DNA from: Anderseniella sp039978075
GTDB taxonomy: Bacteria > Pseudomonadota > Alphaproteobacteria > Rhizobiales > Aestuariivirgaceae
Assembly: GCA_039978075.1 (NCBI GenBank)
Contig: JBDWCA010000005.1
Span: 186,001-250,000 of the forward strand
Direction: 5' to 3'
Length of the DNA: 64,000 nt
Shown here: positions 26,695 to 36,134 of the stretch, one piece after another
Numbering within the stretch: the first letter of the stretch is position 1
Layout: the number at the start of each line of letters is the position of its first letter
Program-made: the position numbers and the translations under genes
Notes under the pieces: model-generated
What the model was told of the DNA's origin: nothing
Databases searched by the model: none
What the model saw: the letters and a program-made list of their open reading frames with translations, nothing else

Positions 26695-26717
26695 TTTACT
26701 TTTGTAATTTTTGTAAA
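26695..26717. promoter_or_regulatory. candidate ScfR operator upstream of mcl and mtk operon
   Basis: An AT-rich inverted repeat, TTTAC (26695-26699) and GTAAA (26713-26717), encloses TTTGTAATTT (26701-26710). The same ten bases occur at 23331-23340, just upstream of the ScfR gene. The site is in the divergent region between the mtk operon and mcl and lies just before a TTGACA-like element at about 26734. RamB-type regulators bind AT-rich TTTGCAAA-like words, so binding is plausible but not shown. Confidence 0.4.
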
Positions 26718-26795
26718 GTTTCATATTTTATTCTTGACATTGGCTTTTCAGCGCCCTTTTTCTGGACGTCAATCTTCATATCAGGAGCACCAGAC

Positions 26796-27779
26796 ATGAG
26801 CTTTCATACCATCACACAAGCCCCGGCCAGGTTGAACCGCAGCGAGCTGGCTGTACCGGGAAGTCAGCCTCAAATGTTTGAAAAAGCTGCACAATCCGAT
26901 GTTGATGTGATTTTTCTGGATCTGGAAGATGCAGTAGCGCCTGACGACAAGGTGCAGGCCCGCAAGAACATAATCGAGGCCCTGAACGACATCGACTGGA
27001 ACACCAAGACCATGTCCGTCCGGATCAACGGTCTGGACACCCATTACATGTATCGCGACGTGGTTGACATTCTTGAGCAGGCCGGCGGGCGCCTCGACCT
27101 GATCATGATCCCAAAAGTTGGTACCGCAGCAGACGTCTATGCGCTCGACATGCTGGTGACGCAGGTGGAAACGGCCATGGGATCAAAAAAGCGGATCGGG
27201 TTTGAGCACATTATCGAAACCGCTCTGGGCATGCAGAACGTCAATGAAATTGCCGCTGCGAGCACACGCAACGAATCCCTGCATTTCGGCGTGGCAGATT
27301 ATGCCGCTTCAACCCGTGCCCGCACCATGGTCATCGGCGGCGTCAATAAGGACTATTCGGTGCTGACCGACCCGCAGCCGGACAGTGACGGAGCGCGTGA
27401 ACGCCACTGGGGGGACATGTGGCATCATGCACTGTCCAAAATGGTTGTTGCGGCGCGCGCCAACGGCCTGCGTCCGGTCGATGGGCCGTTCGGGGATTTC
27501 TCCGATCCTGATGGCTATACCGCAGCGGCAAAACGCGCAGCAGCGCTTGGCTATGAAGGCAAATGGGCAATTCACCCGTCGCAGATCGAGCTGGCCAACC
27601 AGGTGATGAGCCCCGGTGGCGAAGAAGTTGACCGCGCCAGGCGAATTCTTGAAGCCATGAAAGAGGCAGCTGAACAAGGCAAGGGCGCAGTGTCACTGGA
27701 CGGGCGGCTGATCGACTATGCCTCGAGCCGGCAGGCCGAAGTGCTGGTGGAAAAGGCCAACCAGATTGCTGCAGGCTGA
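26796..27779 (+). CDS. mcl: L-malyl-CoA / beta-methylmalyl-CoA lyase
   Basis: A 327-residue CitE-superfamily lyase that cleaves malyl-CoA to acetyl-CoA and glyoxylate and may also act on methylmalyl-CoA. Features: RSELAVPGSQPQMFEKA at the N-terminus, the Mg-binding LDLEDAVAPDDK, SVRINGLDTHY with the CoA/substrate Arg, IMIPKVGTA, and GKWAIHPSQIELAN near the C-terminus. The ATG at 26796 has AGGAG eight bases upstream; a longer frame from 26607 has no support. It is divergent from the mtk operon, so both sides of the malate-to-glyoxylate route are probably controlled from one intergenic region. Confidence 0.93.
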   Translation: MSFHTITQAPARLNRSELAVPGSQPQMFEKAAQSDVDVIFLDLEDAVAPDDKVQARKNIIEALNDIDWNTKTMSVRINGLDTHYMYRDVVDILEQAGGRLDLIMIPKVGTAADVYALDMLVTQVETAMGSKKRIGFEHIIETALGMQNVNEIAAASTRNESLHFGVADYAASTRARTMVIGGVNKDYSVLTDPQPDSDGARERHWGDMWHHALSKMVVAARANGLRPVDGPFGDFSDPDGYTAAAKRAAALGYEGKWAIHPSQIELANQVMSPGGEEVDRARRILEAMKEAAEQGKGAVSLDGRLIDYASSRQAEVLVEKANQIAAG

Positions 27780-29018
27780 TTACTGCTCATCATCCACTTC
27801 CAGCTCAAACACAGACTGCGAGGTCTTGGGCAGTGGGGCAAACGGGCTGCGTTCCAGCCGGTCATAGACCGGGCCGAAGATCAGGCGATACAGGATGAAT
27901 ATGGCAAACAGAGCCAATATTGCGGAGATGAACACGAACAGTCCGCTTTCATCGGTATACTCGATCAGTTGAGCAGCTACAGTCGGGCCAATGGCAGCGC
28001 CGATAGAGTAGATCAGGAGCAGACCGCCGCTGGTCTGTACCAGTTTGTCATTGGCGACATTGTCGTTGGCATGCGCCAGGCACAGGGCGTAAAGCGGTAC
28101 CATGAGGGCACCATGAACGGTTGCCAGCGTCAGGATCGCCCACAGTTCCGTCAGAGGCCAAAAGGCTATCAGGAAACCGGTGCCCACCGTTCCCAGTGCA
28201 ACCGGCAGGATCACCAGCCGGCGGTCATAATGATCAGACAGTTTGCCCAGCGGCCATTGTGACAGCGTGCCGCCCAGAACAAAGGCTGCCATCAGCAGGG
28301 TAATCTCGAAAACACTCATGGCGCGCAACTGCCCGAATGTCGGCCCCAGCGTCCAGAATGCACCTTCAACGGCACCCACCAGCAGACAGCCGATGGTACC
28401 GACCGGCGATATCGACAGCAGTCCCTTGAGTTCCAGTCTTGCGGTCGGAATTGGCTTCGGTTCACTGGTGGGCGTGAGGGCTATCGGTACCACGGCCAGG
28501 CACAGCAGAAACGTCACCAGGGCAAACAGAGTCTGCCCGGCGGTGCTGGCAACATTGACCAGCAACTGGCCCGCCATCGTGGTCACATTGGCAACGATAA
28601 TGTAGATCGACAGAATCCGGCCGCGCGTGGTGTTGTCCGACTGATCATTGAGCCAGCTTTCAATTACCATATAGGCAATGGCGAGCGCCACACCTGAGAA
28701 GAACCGCAATGCCAGCCATAAAAACACATTCGGCCAAAGCGGATAGAGCAGGGATACTGCGGCGGCGATTGCGACAACGCCGGAAAATGTGCGGATGTGC
28801 CCGACGGTTTTTACCAGTGCCGGGCCGAACACGCACCCGAAAACGAAACCGGTGGCATAGATGGTGCCGAGATATCCGACCAGCGCAGGCGAGAATTGCT
28901 CAATGCCGGCCCTGAGCGGCAGCAGCGTCTGGAACAGGGCCACGGCGGTCAGCAACAATCCGGCCCCGGCAAGCAGGGTCGCAATCGTGCGGGGAGAGTT
29001 CTTTTCAACCGCAACCAT
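27780..29018 (-). CDS. MFS transporter
   Basis: A 412-residue major facilitator protein with about 12 helices. The segment between helices two and three and the SQWPLGKLSDHYDRRLVI loop (GxLsDrxdRR) between the two halves are typical. It resembles the YcaD-like branch of sugar/drug transporters, but the substrate cannot be told. The ATG at 29018 has AGGATCAGG upstream; an in-frame ATG at 29060 would add 14 polar residues. It ends directly against the mcl stop codon, convergently. Confidence 0.85.
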   Translation of the reverse strand: MVAVEKNSPRTIATLLAGAGLLLTAVALFQTLLPLRAGIEQFSPALVGYLGTIYATGFVFGCVFGPALVKTVGHIRTFSGVVAIAAAVSLLYPLWPNVFLWLALRFFSGVALAIAYMVIESWLNDQSDNTTRGRILSIYIIVANVTTMAGQLLVNVASTAGQTLFALVTFLLCLAVVPIALTPTSEPKPIPTARLELKGLLSISPVGTIGCLLVGAVEGAFWTLGPTFGQLRAMSVFEITLLMAAFVLGGTLSQWPLGKLSDHYDRRLVILPVALGTVGTGFLIAFWPLTELWAILTLATVHGALMVPLYALCLAHANDNVANDKLVQTSGGLLLIYSIGAAIGPTVAAQLIEYTDESGLFVFISAILALFAIFILYRLIFGPVYDRLERSPFAPLPKTSQSVFELEVDDEQ

Positions 29019-29288
29019 GACACCTGATCCTGAAAAAAGTTCGCCTGCGCTCACCTTCATTTGTTAGCGATGTGGTCGTCAAGTCCGCTCAGATCGGACA
29101 AGCGGGATGCCTGCCGTCAGGCCGGACTGCATGCCAACATCAATACAGAGTTGATTGCTGTTCAATTCGGGCCATACAATGTTGGCGAATGATGCGTCAG
29201 CCAAGCCTGCAATAATGCAGGAACAGCTTCCGTATGGAACAGGAGTTTTGCCCCCAGAGCTCTATCGATCAAATTCCCGGGAGGAAAA

Positions 29289-30779
29289 ATGGCTATAAAC
29301 TCATCGCTTGGTACGCCTGAGCAGTTACGTGATCCGAACTATACACCGCCCCTGGCGTCCGCTGTTCCATTGGGAATACAGCACGTCCTGGCCATGTTCG
29401 TATCCAATGTGACACCAGCCATCATCATTGCCGGTGCCGCCGGGTTCGGCTTTGGTTCCAACTCCCCGGATTTCCCGCATCTGATTTACATGATCCAGAT
29501 GTCGATGTTGTTTGCAGGGGTTGCAACATTGTTTCAGACCATCGGCTTCGGCCCGGTCGGTGCTCGCCTGCCCATTGTTCAGGGCACCAGTTTTGCCTTC
29601 ATTCCAATCATGATTCCGCTGGTGGCCGGTAAAGGCGTCGATGCTATGGGCGCGCTGATGTGTGGTGTCATTGTCGGCGGTCTGTTCCATGCATTGCTGG
29701 GCACAATAATCGGCAAGATCCGGTTTGCGTTGCCGCCGCTTGTCACCGGTCTGGTCGTGACCATGATTGGTCTGGCCCTGGTCAAGGTCGGTATCCAGTA
29801 TGCCGCCGGCGGGGTTCCTGCAATGTTCAAGCTGACCGGCGCGTTGGCTGCTGCAAAGTCTTCAGGCACTCCGGCTGATCTTTCCGGTGTTGAATATGGT
29901 TCCCTGCTGAACTGGGGCGTGGCGCTGGTGGTGATTGTGGTCACGCTGGGCGTAAAGTTTTTCACCCGGGGCATTGTTTCGGTTGCGGCCGTACTGATCG
30001 GACTGATCGTCGGATACGTGGTGGCCTATTTCCTGGGCATGGTGAGTTTTGACAATGTTGGCAGGGCGGCAGTCTTCGCTCTGCCCCAGCCTTTCCATTT
30101 CGGCTTCGATTTTTCGATTGCCGCCATTGTCGGCTTCTGCCTGATGTCCTTCATATCGGCGGTTGAAACTGTCGGCGATGTATCTGGCATCACCAAGGGT
30201 GGCGCGGGTCGTGAGGCGACCACTGAAGAAATCCGTGGTGCGACATTTGCAGATGGTATCGGTACATTTATCTCCGGGCTTTTCGGCGCACTTCCCAACA
30301 CTTCATTTTCCCAGAATGTCGGCCTCATCGCCATGACCGGCGTCATGAGCCGGACAGTTGTGACCATTGGGGCACTGTTCCTTATTGCCGGTGGATTCTT
30401 CCCCAAAGTCGGGGCGGTGATCTCAACGGTGCCGATCGAAGTCCTCGGCGGTGGTGTGATCGTGATGTTCGGCATGGTCGTTGCTGCCGGCATCTCCATG
30501 CTGTCGGATGTCAACTGGAACCGCCGGAACATGGTGATTTTCGCGATTTCCATCTCGGTCGGGCTCGGTCTTCAACTGGAACCGAATGCCCTGTTCCACC
30601 TGCCGGTCACAGCGAAGGTTCTGTTGACATCAGGTCTGCTGCCGGCGGCATTCCTGGCCATCCTTCTCAATCTGGTTCTGCCCGAGGAAATCGGCGACGA
30701 TCAGACCGAAGAAATTGCCGGTGGTCTGGCCGGGCACAAAAACGATCAGGCCGCACCTGTGCCGGGCGATCGGACTTGA
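29289..30779 (+). CDS. NCS2-family nucleobase permease (xanthine/uric acid type)
   Basis: A 496-residue membrane protein with about 14 hydrophobic segments. NCS2 hallmarks: GIQHVLAMFVSNVTPA in helix one, VQGTSFAFIPIMIP in helix three, SFISAVETVGDVSGITKGG in helix eight with its essential acidic residue, and GALPNTSFSQNVGLIAMTGV in helix ten. The last motif, with NTSFSQNVG, fits the purine (xanthine/urate) subgroup rather than uracil. Start supported by GGGAGGAAAA. It would supply the purine catabolic genes at 52-64 kb, though it lies far from them. Confidence 0.9.
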   Translation: MAINSSLGTPEQLRDPNYTPPLASAVPLGIQHVLAMFVSNVTPAIIIAGAAGFGFGSNSPDFPHLIYMIQMSMLFAGVATLFQTIGFGPVGARLPIVQGTSFAFIPIMIPLVAGKGVDAMGALMCGVIVGGLFHALLGTIIGKIRFALPPLVTGLVVTMIGLALVKVGIQYAAGGVPAMFKLTGALAAAKSSGTPADLSGVEYGSLLNWGVALVVIVVTLGVKFFTRGIVSVAAVLIGLIVGYVVAYFLGMVSFDNVGRAAVFALPQPFHFGFDFSIAAIVGFCLMSFISAVETVGDVSGITKGGAGREATTEEIRGATFADGIGTFISGLFGALPNTSFSQNVGLIAMTGVMSRTVVTIGALFLIAGGFFPKVGAVISTVPIEVLGGGVIVMFGMVVAAGISMLSDVNWNRRNMVIFAISISVGLGLQLEPNALFHLPVTAKVLLTSGLLPAAFLAILLNLVLPEEIGDDQTEEIAGGLAGHKNDQAAPVPGDRT

Positions 30780-31925
30780 TTACTCCGGATCGGATTCCAA
30801 AGCGGCCAGTACCTGCATATGGAACCAGTGCAGTTGTACTTCCGAGAACCAGGATGTGGCAGGGTCGCAAACATATCTGCCCTGATCATAACCCATCGAC
30901 GAAAGGCCTCGCTGGACGCTTTCGACGATCCCGATGTCTTCTATGTTGAACATGTGCATGAACAGATCACGCACTGCGAGAAGTTTTGGATGGCTCTGCG
31001 CCTCACCTGCGGGTGTGTAAATGTCAACACGTTCGGCGCAGGCGCCGACGCCGTCGGGTGCCATGCGCAAGACGATCAGGTTGTCGGAACCCGGCAGCGA
31101 CAACATGCACAGGTGAGGCCAGGCCTGCCAGGCGTAGTAGGGAGAGCCATATTCCAGTTCGAGACCCTCGAACCCTTCCTTGCTTTTGAAGCGGTTGAAG
31201 GTCCAGCGCATTTCTTCATGGAACTCCACCATCTCCTGTTCCAGCACCAGAGCCAGTTTGGGATGGGCCACCGGAATGTGATAGGCCTCTGAAAAATTGT
31301 CGTAGACCACCTTCCAGTTCGCACTGATGTCATAGTGGAGCCGCTCGGCGACGACCCATTGGGCGGCATCGGGCAGGTGCTTTTCGATGTTTGCGCCAAA
31401 GCCGTTCATTTCCTCTTCGAACGGCGCGGCCTGCGGGTCAAGGTTGATGAAAATCAGCCCCGCGGTGACTGCCAGTTGAATCGGATTGAGTGAGAACTGC
31501 GACTTGTCAAACTCCGGTACGAGTTCAGTCATCGGGGCAGCGGCGAGAGAACCGTCGAGTCGATAGAGCCAGGCATGATAGGGGCAACTCACCCCCTTGC
31601 TTTTGAGCTGACCTGCTCCTGTCAGCAGTTCATGGCCGCGATGCTGGCAAACATTGTAGAAGGCACGGATCTCATTGTCGTGCCCGCGCACGACCAGAAC
31701 CGGCTGCTCGCCCACTGTGTCGGTGAAGTACATGCCAGGCCTGGCAACATCCGAGACATGGCCTACATAGCACCAGGATCTGCGATGGATCTGGCGCATT
31801 TCGGCCCGGTAAATATCTTCGTCGGTATAGTAGCGCGACGGCAGCGTCGGTGACGTCATCGGATCAACGGTCAGCGCGCCGCGATGGCCGCTCGGCAAGG
31901 CATTTGGGCGTATCGATTGGCTCAT
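30780..31925 (-). CDS. Rieske non-haem iron oxygenase, large subunit
   Basis: A 381-residue aromatic-ring-hydroxylating-type oxygenase alpha subunit. The Rieske [2Fe-2S] site is plain: CQHRGHELL and then CPYHAWLYRLDG. The catalytic domain has the mononuclear iron ligands around NFSEAYHIPVAHPKL (two His) with a downstream acidic ligand. Relatives include carnitine, choline and stachydrine demethylases as well as ring dioxygenases; the substrate is not clear. The upstream start at 31937 is possible; 31925 is preferred because AAGG lies just before it. Convergent with the permease, with no gap. Confidence 0.85.
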   Translation of the reverse strand: MSQSIRPNALPSGHRGALTVDPMTSPTLPSRYYTDEDIYRAEMRQIHRRSWCYVGHVSDVARPGMYFTDTVGEQPVLVVRGHDNEIRAFYNVCQHRGHELLTGAGQLKSKGVSCPYHAWLYRLDGSLAAAPMTELVPEFDKSQFSLNPIQLAVTAGLIFINLDPQAAPFEEEMNGFGANIEKHLPDAAQWVVAERLHYDISANWKVVYDNFSEAYHIPVAHPKLALVLEQEMVEFHEEMRWTFNRFKSKEGFEGLELEYGSPYYAWQAWPHLCMLSLPGSDNLIVLRMAPDGVGACAERVDIYTPAGEAQSHPKLLAVRDLFMHMFNIEDIGIVESVQRGLSSMGYDQGRYVCDPATSWFSEVQLHWFHMQVLAALESDPE

Positions 31926-32020
31926 CGGAACCTTCATTCAAACAGTCAGCAGTGGCGCTATCTTAGGCTTGTATGGGTGAAATTCACAATGCGTGCATGA
32001 AGATGCACAAGATCAGAATT

Positions 32021-33133
32021 TCAGGGCCGTTCACCGGTGTCGCCGCTGCATTGCTGCAGTCGCCTGTTCAACCATTTCGCGTATGCCTTTCGCCAACCGG
32101 TTTGAGGCGTCCGCAGAAACCAGGACCTGCGCAAATCCCAAAGCACTTCGGTTTCCGGATAGGCAGCCCGGACATCAGCGGACAGAAAGCCTCCCAAATT
32201 GTAGAAAGTATATTCCGAGAAATAGACATCACCATCTACCTCGTACAGATCAACGCGGACGTGGTCCCTGCCACCGGATAATCGGGCGGCTGTATCAAAC
32301 ATTTTTTGATGGCTTGCGGGGGCGTCATCCCAGCAAGGTTCGATATTCATGATGTCGATGAATGCCTGTGCCTTTCCACTCCTGTCGTACAGACTCATCT
32401 TTTTATGCTTGGACAGTCGATCGTGAAAATGGAACGAATACAGTGGTACTTCTCCAAAAACATATATCTTGGATTCCACCCTGACAGGTTGGTCATGCTT
32501 GTCTTTTAACATCTCTTCGACGAACAATCGTCGTTCAATTCCACGGTAGTTCCATTCACCATGATACCGGTGATAATCCGTCACCAGCCACTTTCTCGTC
32601 ATTGAAATCAATTCGTCGCGATCATATTGCCCGCCATGGATCACGTGGAAAAGGCCAGATCCGTGCGTCGCCTTTACAACTACATCTCCTGCCAGGATAT
32701 CTTCGGGAATGTCTTCAAATTGCGTCCCGACCCAGAGAGTTCCGGGCACCTTGATCTCCGGGACCCGCTGCACCGCAATGTCCTTCGCGAGCAGCTTGTC
32801 ACTCATTGCAACTGTCTCGGGGTCGCGGTCAAAGATCTTGCGCCAAAGAAATTTGTCGATCGAATTGACGGGCAGGGCCGGGCTCGGCAGCCATCCGTCC
32901 CGCCATTTTGCGGCAAACCAGACAAGCCTGGGATAACGGCAGTAACAGTATGCGTTAACGCAGGTCTGCCATATCCAGCTGTTCATCAATCTCATTCGCA
33001 CAACAATTTTCAGGTCGCGCGCAATCTGCTTCGACAGCGCGCGAATACGACTCCATTCCGGGGAAAATGACGCAACAGGTGTGGCCTGTAAATGGCGAGT
33101 GCTTACTGTGCCTTGCCGGCCTGGTGTCCGCAC
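32021..33133 (-). CDS. TupA-like ATP-grasp protein
   Basis: Up to 370 residues, start uncertain (GTG at 33133; in-frame ATGs at 32995 and 32986 are alternatives and give 324 or 321 residues). Family features are the N-terminal WRKIFDRDPETVAMSDKLLAK, the nucleotide-binding VVVKATHGSGLFHVIHGG, RRLFVEEML and VRVDLYEVDGDVYFSEYTF with the Mg-binding acidic residues. TupA-like proteins are linked to cell-surface polysaccharide or peptide-polymer synthesis (teichuronopeptide in Bacillus). Here it stands alone, with no glycosyltransferase or export gene next to it. Confidence 0.75.
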   Translation of the reverse strand: MRTPGRQGTVSTRHLQATPVASFSPEWSRIRALSKQIARDLKIVVRMRLMNSWIWQTCVNAYCYCRYPRLVWFAAKWRDGWLPSPALPVNSIDKFLWRKIFDRDPETVAMSDKLLAKDIAVQRVPEIKVPGTLWVGTQFEDIPEDILAGDVVVKATHGSGLFHVIHGGQYDRDELISMTRKWLVTDYHRYHGEWNYRGIERRLFVEEMLKDKHDQPVRVESKIYVFGEVPLYSFHFHDRLSKHKKMSLYDRSGKAQAFIDIMNIEPCWDDAPASHQKMFDTAARLSGGRDHVRVDLYEVDGDVYFSEYTFYNLGGFLSADVRAAYPETEVLWDLRRSWFLRTPQTGWRKAYAKWLNRRLQQCSGDTGERP

Positions 33134-33446
33134 TGGATTTTGCCACAGACGATCTGCCTTGTATTGGTGCCAGCCAAACCTGAAAGATGTTGAATATTAC
33201 CTGATCAAAGCCGGAAAATAATCCAGACCGCCGCCGCGCAGTTTTGCTGGAGTACGAGTTTCATACCGAACGGCCTGGACGCAGCCTCCAATCGACTTGC
33301 TGCAAAATCGCCGGGAATTGAGATGGGGTTTCACAATAAGTAATTGACCGGTTTCTACTGTAGGCACAGGTGCTGAAAGATGCTTTCATGCCACATCCGC
33401 CGTAGCCGGATGACTTGTCAGTCTGTAAAACAGGGAGAAGACAACA
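33134..33446. other. intergenic region upstream of the peptide ABC operon
   Basis: No coding sequence seen. The segment near 33340-33350 (AAGTAATTGACC) offers a weak -35, and a GGGAGAAG lies 8 bases before dppA. Nothing else was recognised. Confidence 0.4.
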
Positions 33447-35045
33447 ATGACAAAAATGAAATTACTTGTGGCGACCTTACTGGGCGCCACCATGCTGGCC
33501 TCAGGCGCAGCACAATCAAAAACACTGGTCTATTGTTCCGAGGGCTCGCCGGAAGGTTTCGACCCGGCACCGTTTACGGCAGGCACAACCTTCGATGCAT
33601 CATCGAAGCCATTATATAACCGTCTGGTGGAGTTCAAGCGCGGGACGTCGGAAGTGATTCCCGGCCTGGCTGAAAGCTGGGAGGTTTCCAGTGACGGACT
33701 CGAATACACCTTCAAACTGCGCAAGGGCGTCAAGTTCCAGACCACTGACTTCTTCACTCCCAGCCGGGACTTCAACGCAGATGATGTCGTGTTCTCGTTT
33801 GAACGCCAGTTGAAAAAGGATCATCCCTGGAACCAGTATACCGCCGGTATCGCCTGGGAATATTTTGACGGCATGTCGATGCCTGACCTGCTCAAGTCGG
33901 TCGAAAAGGTTGATGACAATACGGTCAAGTTCGTGCTGAACCGGCCTGAGGCACCGATGATCGCCAATCTGGCGATGGATTTTGCCTCCATCATGTCAGC
34001 TGAATATGCTGCCAAACTGGAAGCGGACGGCAAGAAGGAATTGCTCAACCAGCAACCTGTCGGAACCGGGCCGTTCAAGTTCGTTGCCTATCAGAAAGAT
34101 GCGGTCATCCGCTATGCAGCCCATGAAGGATACTGGGCCGGCAAGCAGCCGATCGATGACCTGGTGTTTGCCATCACAACCGATGCGTCTGTACGCCAGC
34201 AGAAGCTGAAAGCCGGAGAGTGCCACGTGGCGCCTTATCCAAACCCGGCTGATCTGGCCGATCTCAAGGCAGATGCCAATCTGCAGGTGATGGAGCAGGA
34301 AGGCCTCAATGTCGGTTATCTCGCCTATAACGCACTGGTGGCGCCGTTCGACAAGCCGGAAGTTCGCAAGGCACTGAACAAGGCGATCAACAAGCAGTCT
34401 ATACTGGATGCTGTGTTCCAGGGCGCCGGCAAGGAAGCCAAAAATCCGATCCCCCCGACCATGTGGTCCTACAACAATGCCGTCAATGATGATGGCTATG
34501 ACCCTGAAGCTGCCAAGAAAATGCTGGAAGCCGCCGGTGTCAAAGACCTTAAAATGAAGATCTGGGCGATGCCGGTTCAACGTCCCTACAACCCGAATGC
34601 CCGGCGCATGGCTGAACTGATCCAGTCGGATTTCTCCAAGATCGGCGTTGGTGTGGAGATCGTGTCCTATGAGTGGGGTGAATACCTCAAGCTGTCCAAG
34701 GCAAAGGACCGTGATGGTGCCGTGCTGCTGGGCTGGACCGGTGACAATGGCGATCCGGATAACTTCCTGGCTGTGTTGCTGGGGTGTGACGGTGTCGGTG
34801 GATCAAACCGTGCACAGTGGTGCAACAAGGACTTTGAAGACCTGATCCAGAAAGCCAAGACCGTGTCGGACAAGGCGGAGCGCACCAAGCTTTATGAAGA
34901 CGCACAGGTGGTGTTCAAGCGTGAAGCGCCTTGGGCAACCATTGCCCATTCGGTGGTGTTCATGCCGATGTCGAAAAAGGTTTCGGGCTATGTGATGGAC
35001 CCGCTGGGCGGTCACTGGTTCGACGGCGTCGATTTGGCTGAATAA
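33447..35045 (+). CDS. dppA: peptide-type ABC transporter substrate-binding protein (SBP_bac_5)
   Basis: A 532-residue periplasmic receptor of the DppA/OppA family. Signal peptide MTKMKLLVATLLGATMLASG, cleaved near GAAQS. Typical motifs: YCSEGSPEGFDPAPFTAGTT near the N-terminus, YNRLVEFK, PGLAESWEVSSDGLEYTF, and NQQPVGTGPFKFV. The SEGSP/EGFDP pattern with LGWTGDNGDPDNFLAVLLGC is close to dipeptide-binding proteins, which also carry haem or nickel in some species. GGGAGAAG eight bases before the ATG. First gene of an operon with two permeases and two ATPases. Confidence 0.92.
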   Translation: MTKMKLLVATLLGATMLASGAAQSKTLVYCSEGSPEGFDPAPFTAGTTFDASSKPLYNRLVEFKRGTSEVIPGLAESWEVSSDGLEYTFKLRKGVKFQTTDFFTPSRDFNADDVVFSFERQLKKDHPWNQYTAGIAWEYFDGMSMPDLLKSVEKVDDNTVKFVLNRPEAPMIANLAMDFASIMSAEYAAKLEADGKKELLNQQPVGTGPFKFVAYQKDAVIRYAAHEGYWAGKQPIDDLVFAITTDASVRQQKLKAGECHVAPYPNPADLADLKADANLQVMEQEGLNVGYLAYNALVAPFDKPEVRKALNKAINKQSILDAVFQGAGKEAKNPIPPTMWSYNNAVNDDGYDPEAAKKMLEAAGVKDLKMKIWAMPVQRPYNPNARRMAELIQSDFSKIGVGVEIVSYEWGEYLKLSKAKDRDGAVLLGWTGDNGDPDNFLAVLLGCDGVGGSNRAQWCNKDFEDLIQKAKTVSDKAERTKLYEDAQVVFKREAPWATIAHSVVFMPMSKKVSGYVMDPLGGHWFDGVDLAE

Positions 35046-35069
35046 GCCGACCTTGTGACAAAAAATGTG

Positions 35070-35103
35070 CCCGCCGTGCCCTGAAATTTCAGGTCACGGC
35101 GGG
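35070..35103 (+). other. strong intercistronic hairpin between dppA and dppB
   Basis: CCCGCCGTG at 35070-35078 pairs with CACGGCGGG at 35095-35103, and the inner CCTGAAATTTCAGG is itself palindromic. The stem is long and nearly perfect. There is no T-run, so it probably protects the dppA transcript or partly stops transcription to raise receptor level over permease level. Confidence 0.65.
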
Positions 35104-35116
35104 AGGTGGGGCTTTC

Positions 35117-36127
35117 ATGTTTGCATTTCTTCTCCGGCGCATAGGCCTGATTATTCCGACTTTTATCGGGGTAACCATCGCCGCGTTTGCGTTTATCAGG
35201 GTGCTGCCCGGTGACCCGGTGGAACTGATGGCGGGTGAGCGCGGCGTATCGCCTGAGCGCCACGCCGCACTGATGAAGCAGTTCGGTTACGACCGGCCAA
35301 TCTACGAACAGTATTTTGACTACTTTTTTTCCGCATTGCAGGGGGATCTGGGCAACTCGCTGGTGACCAAGAGGCCGGTGTGGGATGAGTTTTTCACGCT
35401 GTTTCCAGCCACGCTGGAACTGTCAGTTTGTGCCATTATATTTGCCGTCTTTATTGGTGTGCCAGCCGGTATCTATGCGGCCACGCGGCGCGGATCATGG
35501 CCGGATCAGACCATTATGGGAACCGCGCTGGTCGGATATTCCATGCCGATTTTCTGGTGGGGACTGCTGCTGATCATTCTGTTTTCCGGCATACTCGGCT
35601 GGACACCTGTGTCGGGCCGCATATCGTTGTTGTATTTCTTCAAGCCGGTTACCGGTTTCATGCTGATCGACAGCCTGCTGTCCGGTCAAAAAGGTGCGTT
35701 TTCCTCAGCCGTGTCGCACCTCATCCTGCCAACGATCGTGCTGGGCACCATTCCGCTGGCCGTTGTGGCGCGCCAGACCCGATCTGCCATGCTGGAAGTT
35801 TTGAGCGAAGATTATGTGCGCACTGCACGCGCCAAGGGCATGTCACCGATGCGCGTGGTCGGCGTTCACGCCCTGCGCAATGCGATGATACCGGTTATCA
35901 CCACCATTGGTCTGCAGGTTGGCGTGCTGCTGGCCGGCGCCATCCTAACCGAGACGATCTTTTCATGGCCGGGCATCGGCAAATGGATGGTCGACAGTAT
36001 TTTCAGACGCGATTATCCGTCGGTTCAGGGCGGCCTTTTGATGATAGCGGTGATCGTGATGACGGTGAATCTGATTGTTGATCTGCTGTACGGGCTGGTC
36101 AATCCGCGTATCCGACATGTGAGGTGA
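35117..36127 (+). CDS. dppB: peptide ABC transporter permease (DppB type)
   Basis: A 336-residue inner-membrane subunit with six helices. The N-terminus MFAFLLRRIGLIIPTFIGV and the VLPGDPVELMAG segment are characteristic of DppB. The EAA-like cytoplasmic loop that docks onto the ATPases is at about residues 230-250 (DYVRTARAKGMSPMRVVGVH). GGGAGGTGGGG precedes the ATG, immediately after the hairpin. Confidence 0.95.
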   Translation: MFAFLLRRIGLIIPTFIGVTIAAFAFIRVLPGDPVELMAGERGVSPERHAALMKQFGYDRPIYEQYFDYFFSALQGDLGNSLVTKRPVWDEFFTLFPATLELSVCAIIFAVFIGVPAGIYAATRRGSWPDQTIMGTALVGYSMPIFWWGLLLIILFSGILGWTPVSGRISLLYFFKPVTGFMLIDSLLSGQKGAFSSAVSHLILPTIVLGTIPLAVVARQTRSAMLEVLSEDYVRTARAKGMSPMRVVGVHALRNAMIPVITTIGLQVGVLLAGAILTETIFSWPGIGKWMVDSIFRRDYPSVQGGLLMIAVIVMTVNLIVDLLYGLVNPRIRHVR

Positions 36128-36134
36128 TGAGACC

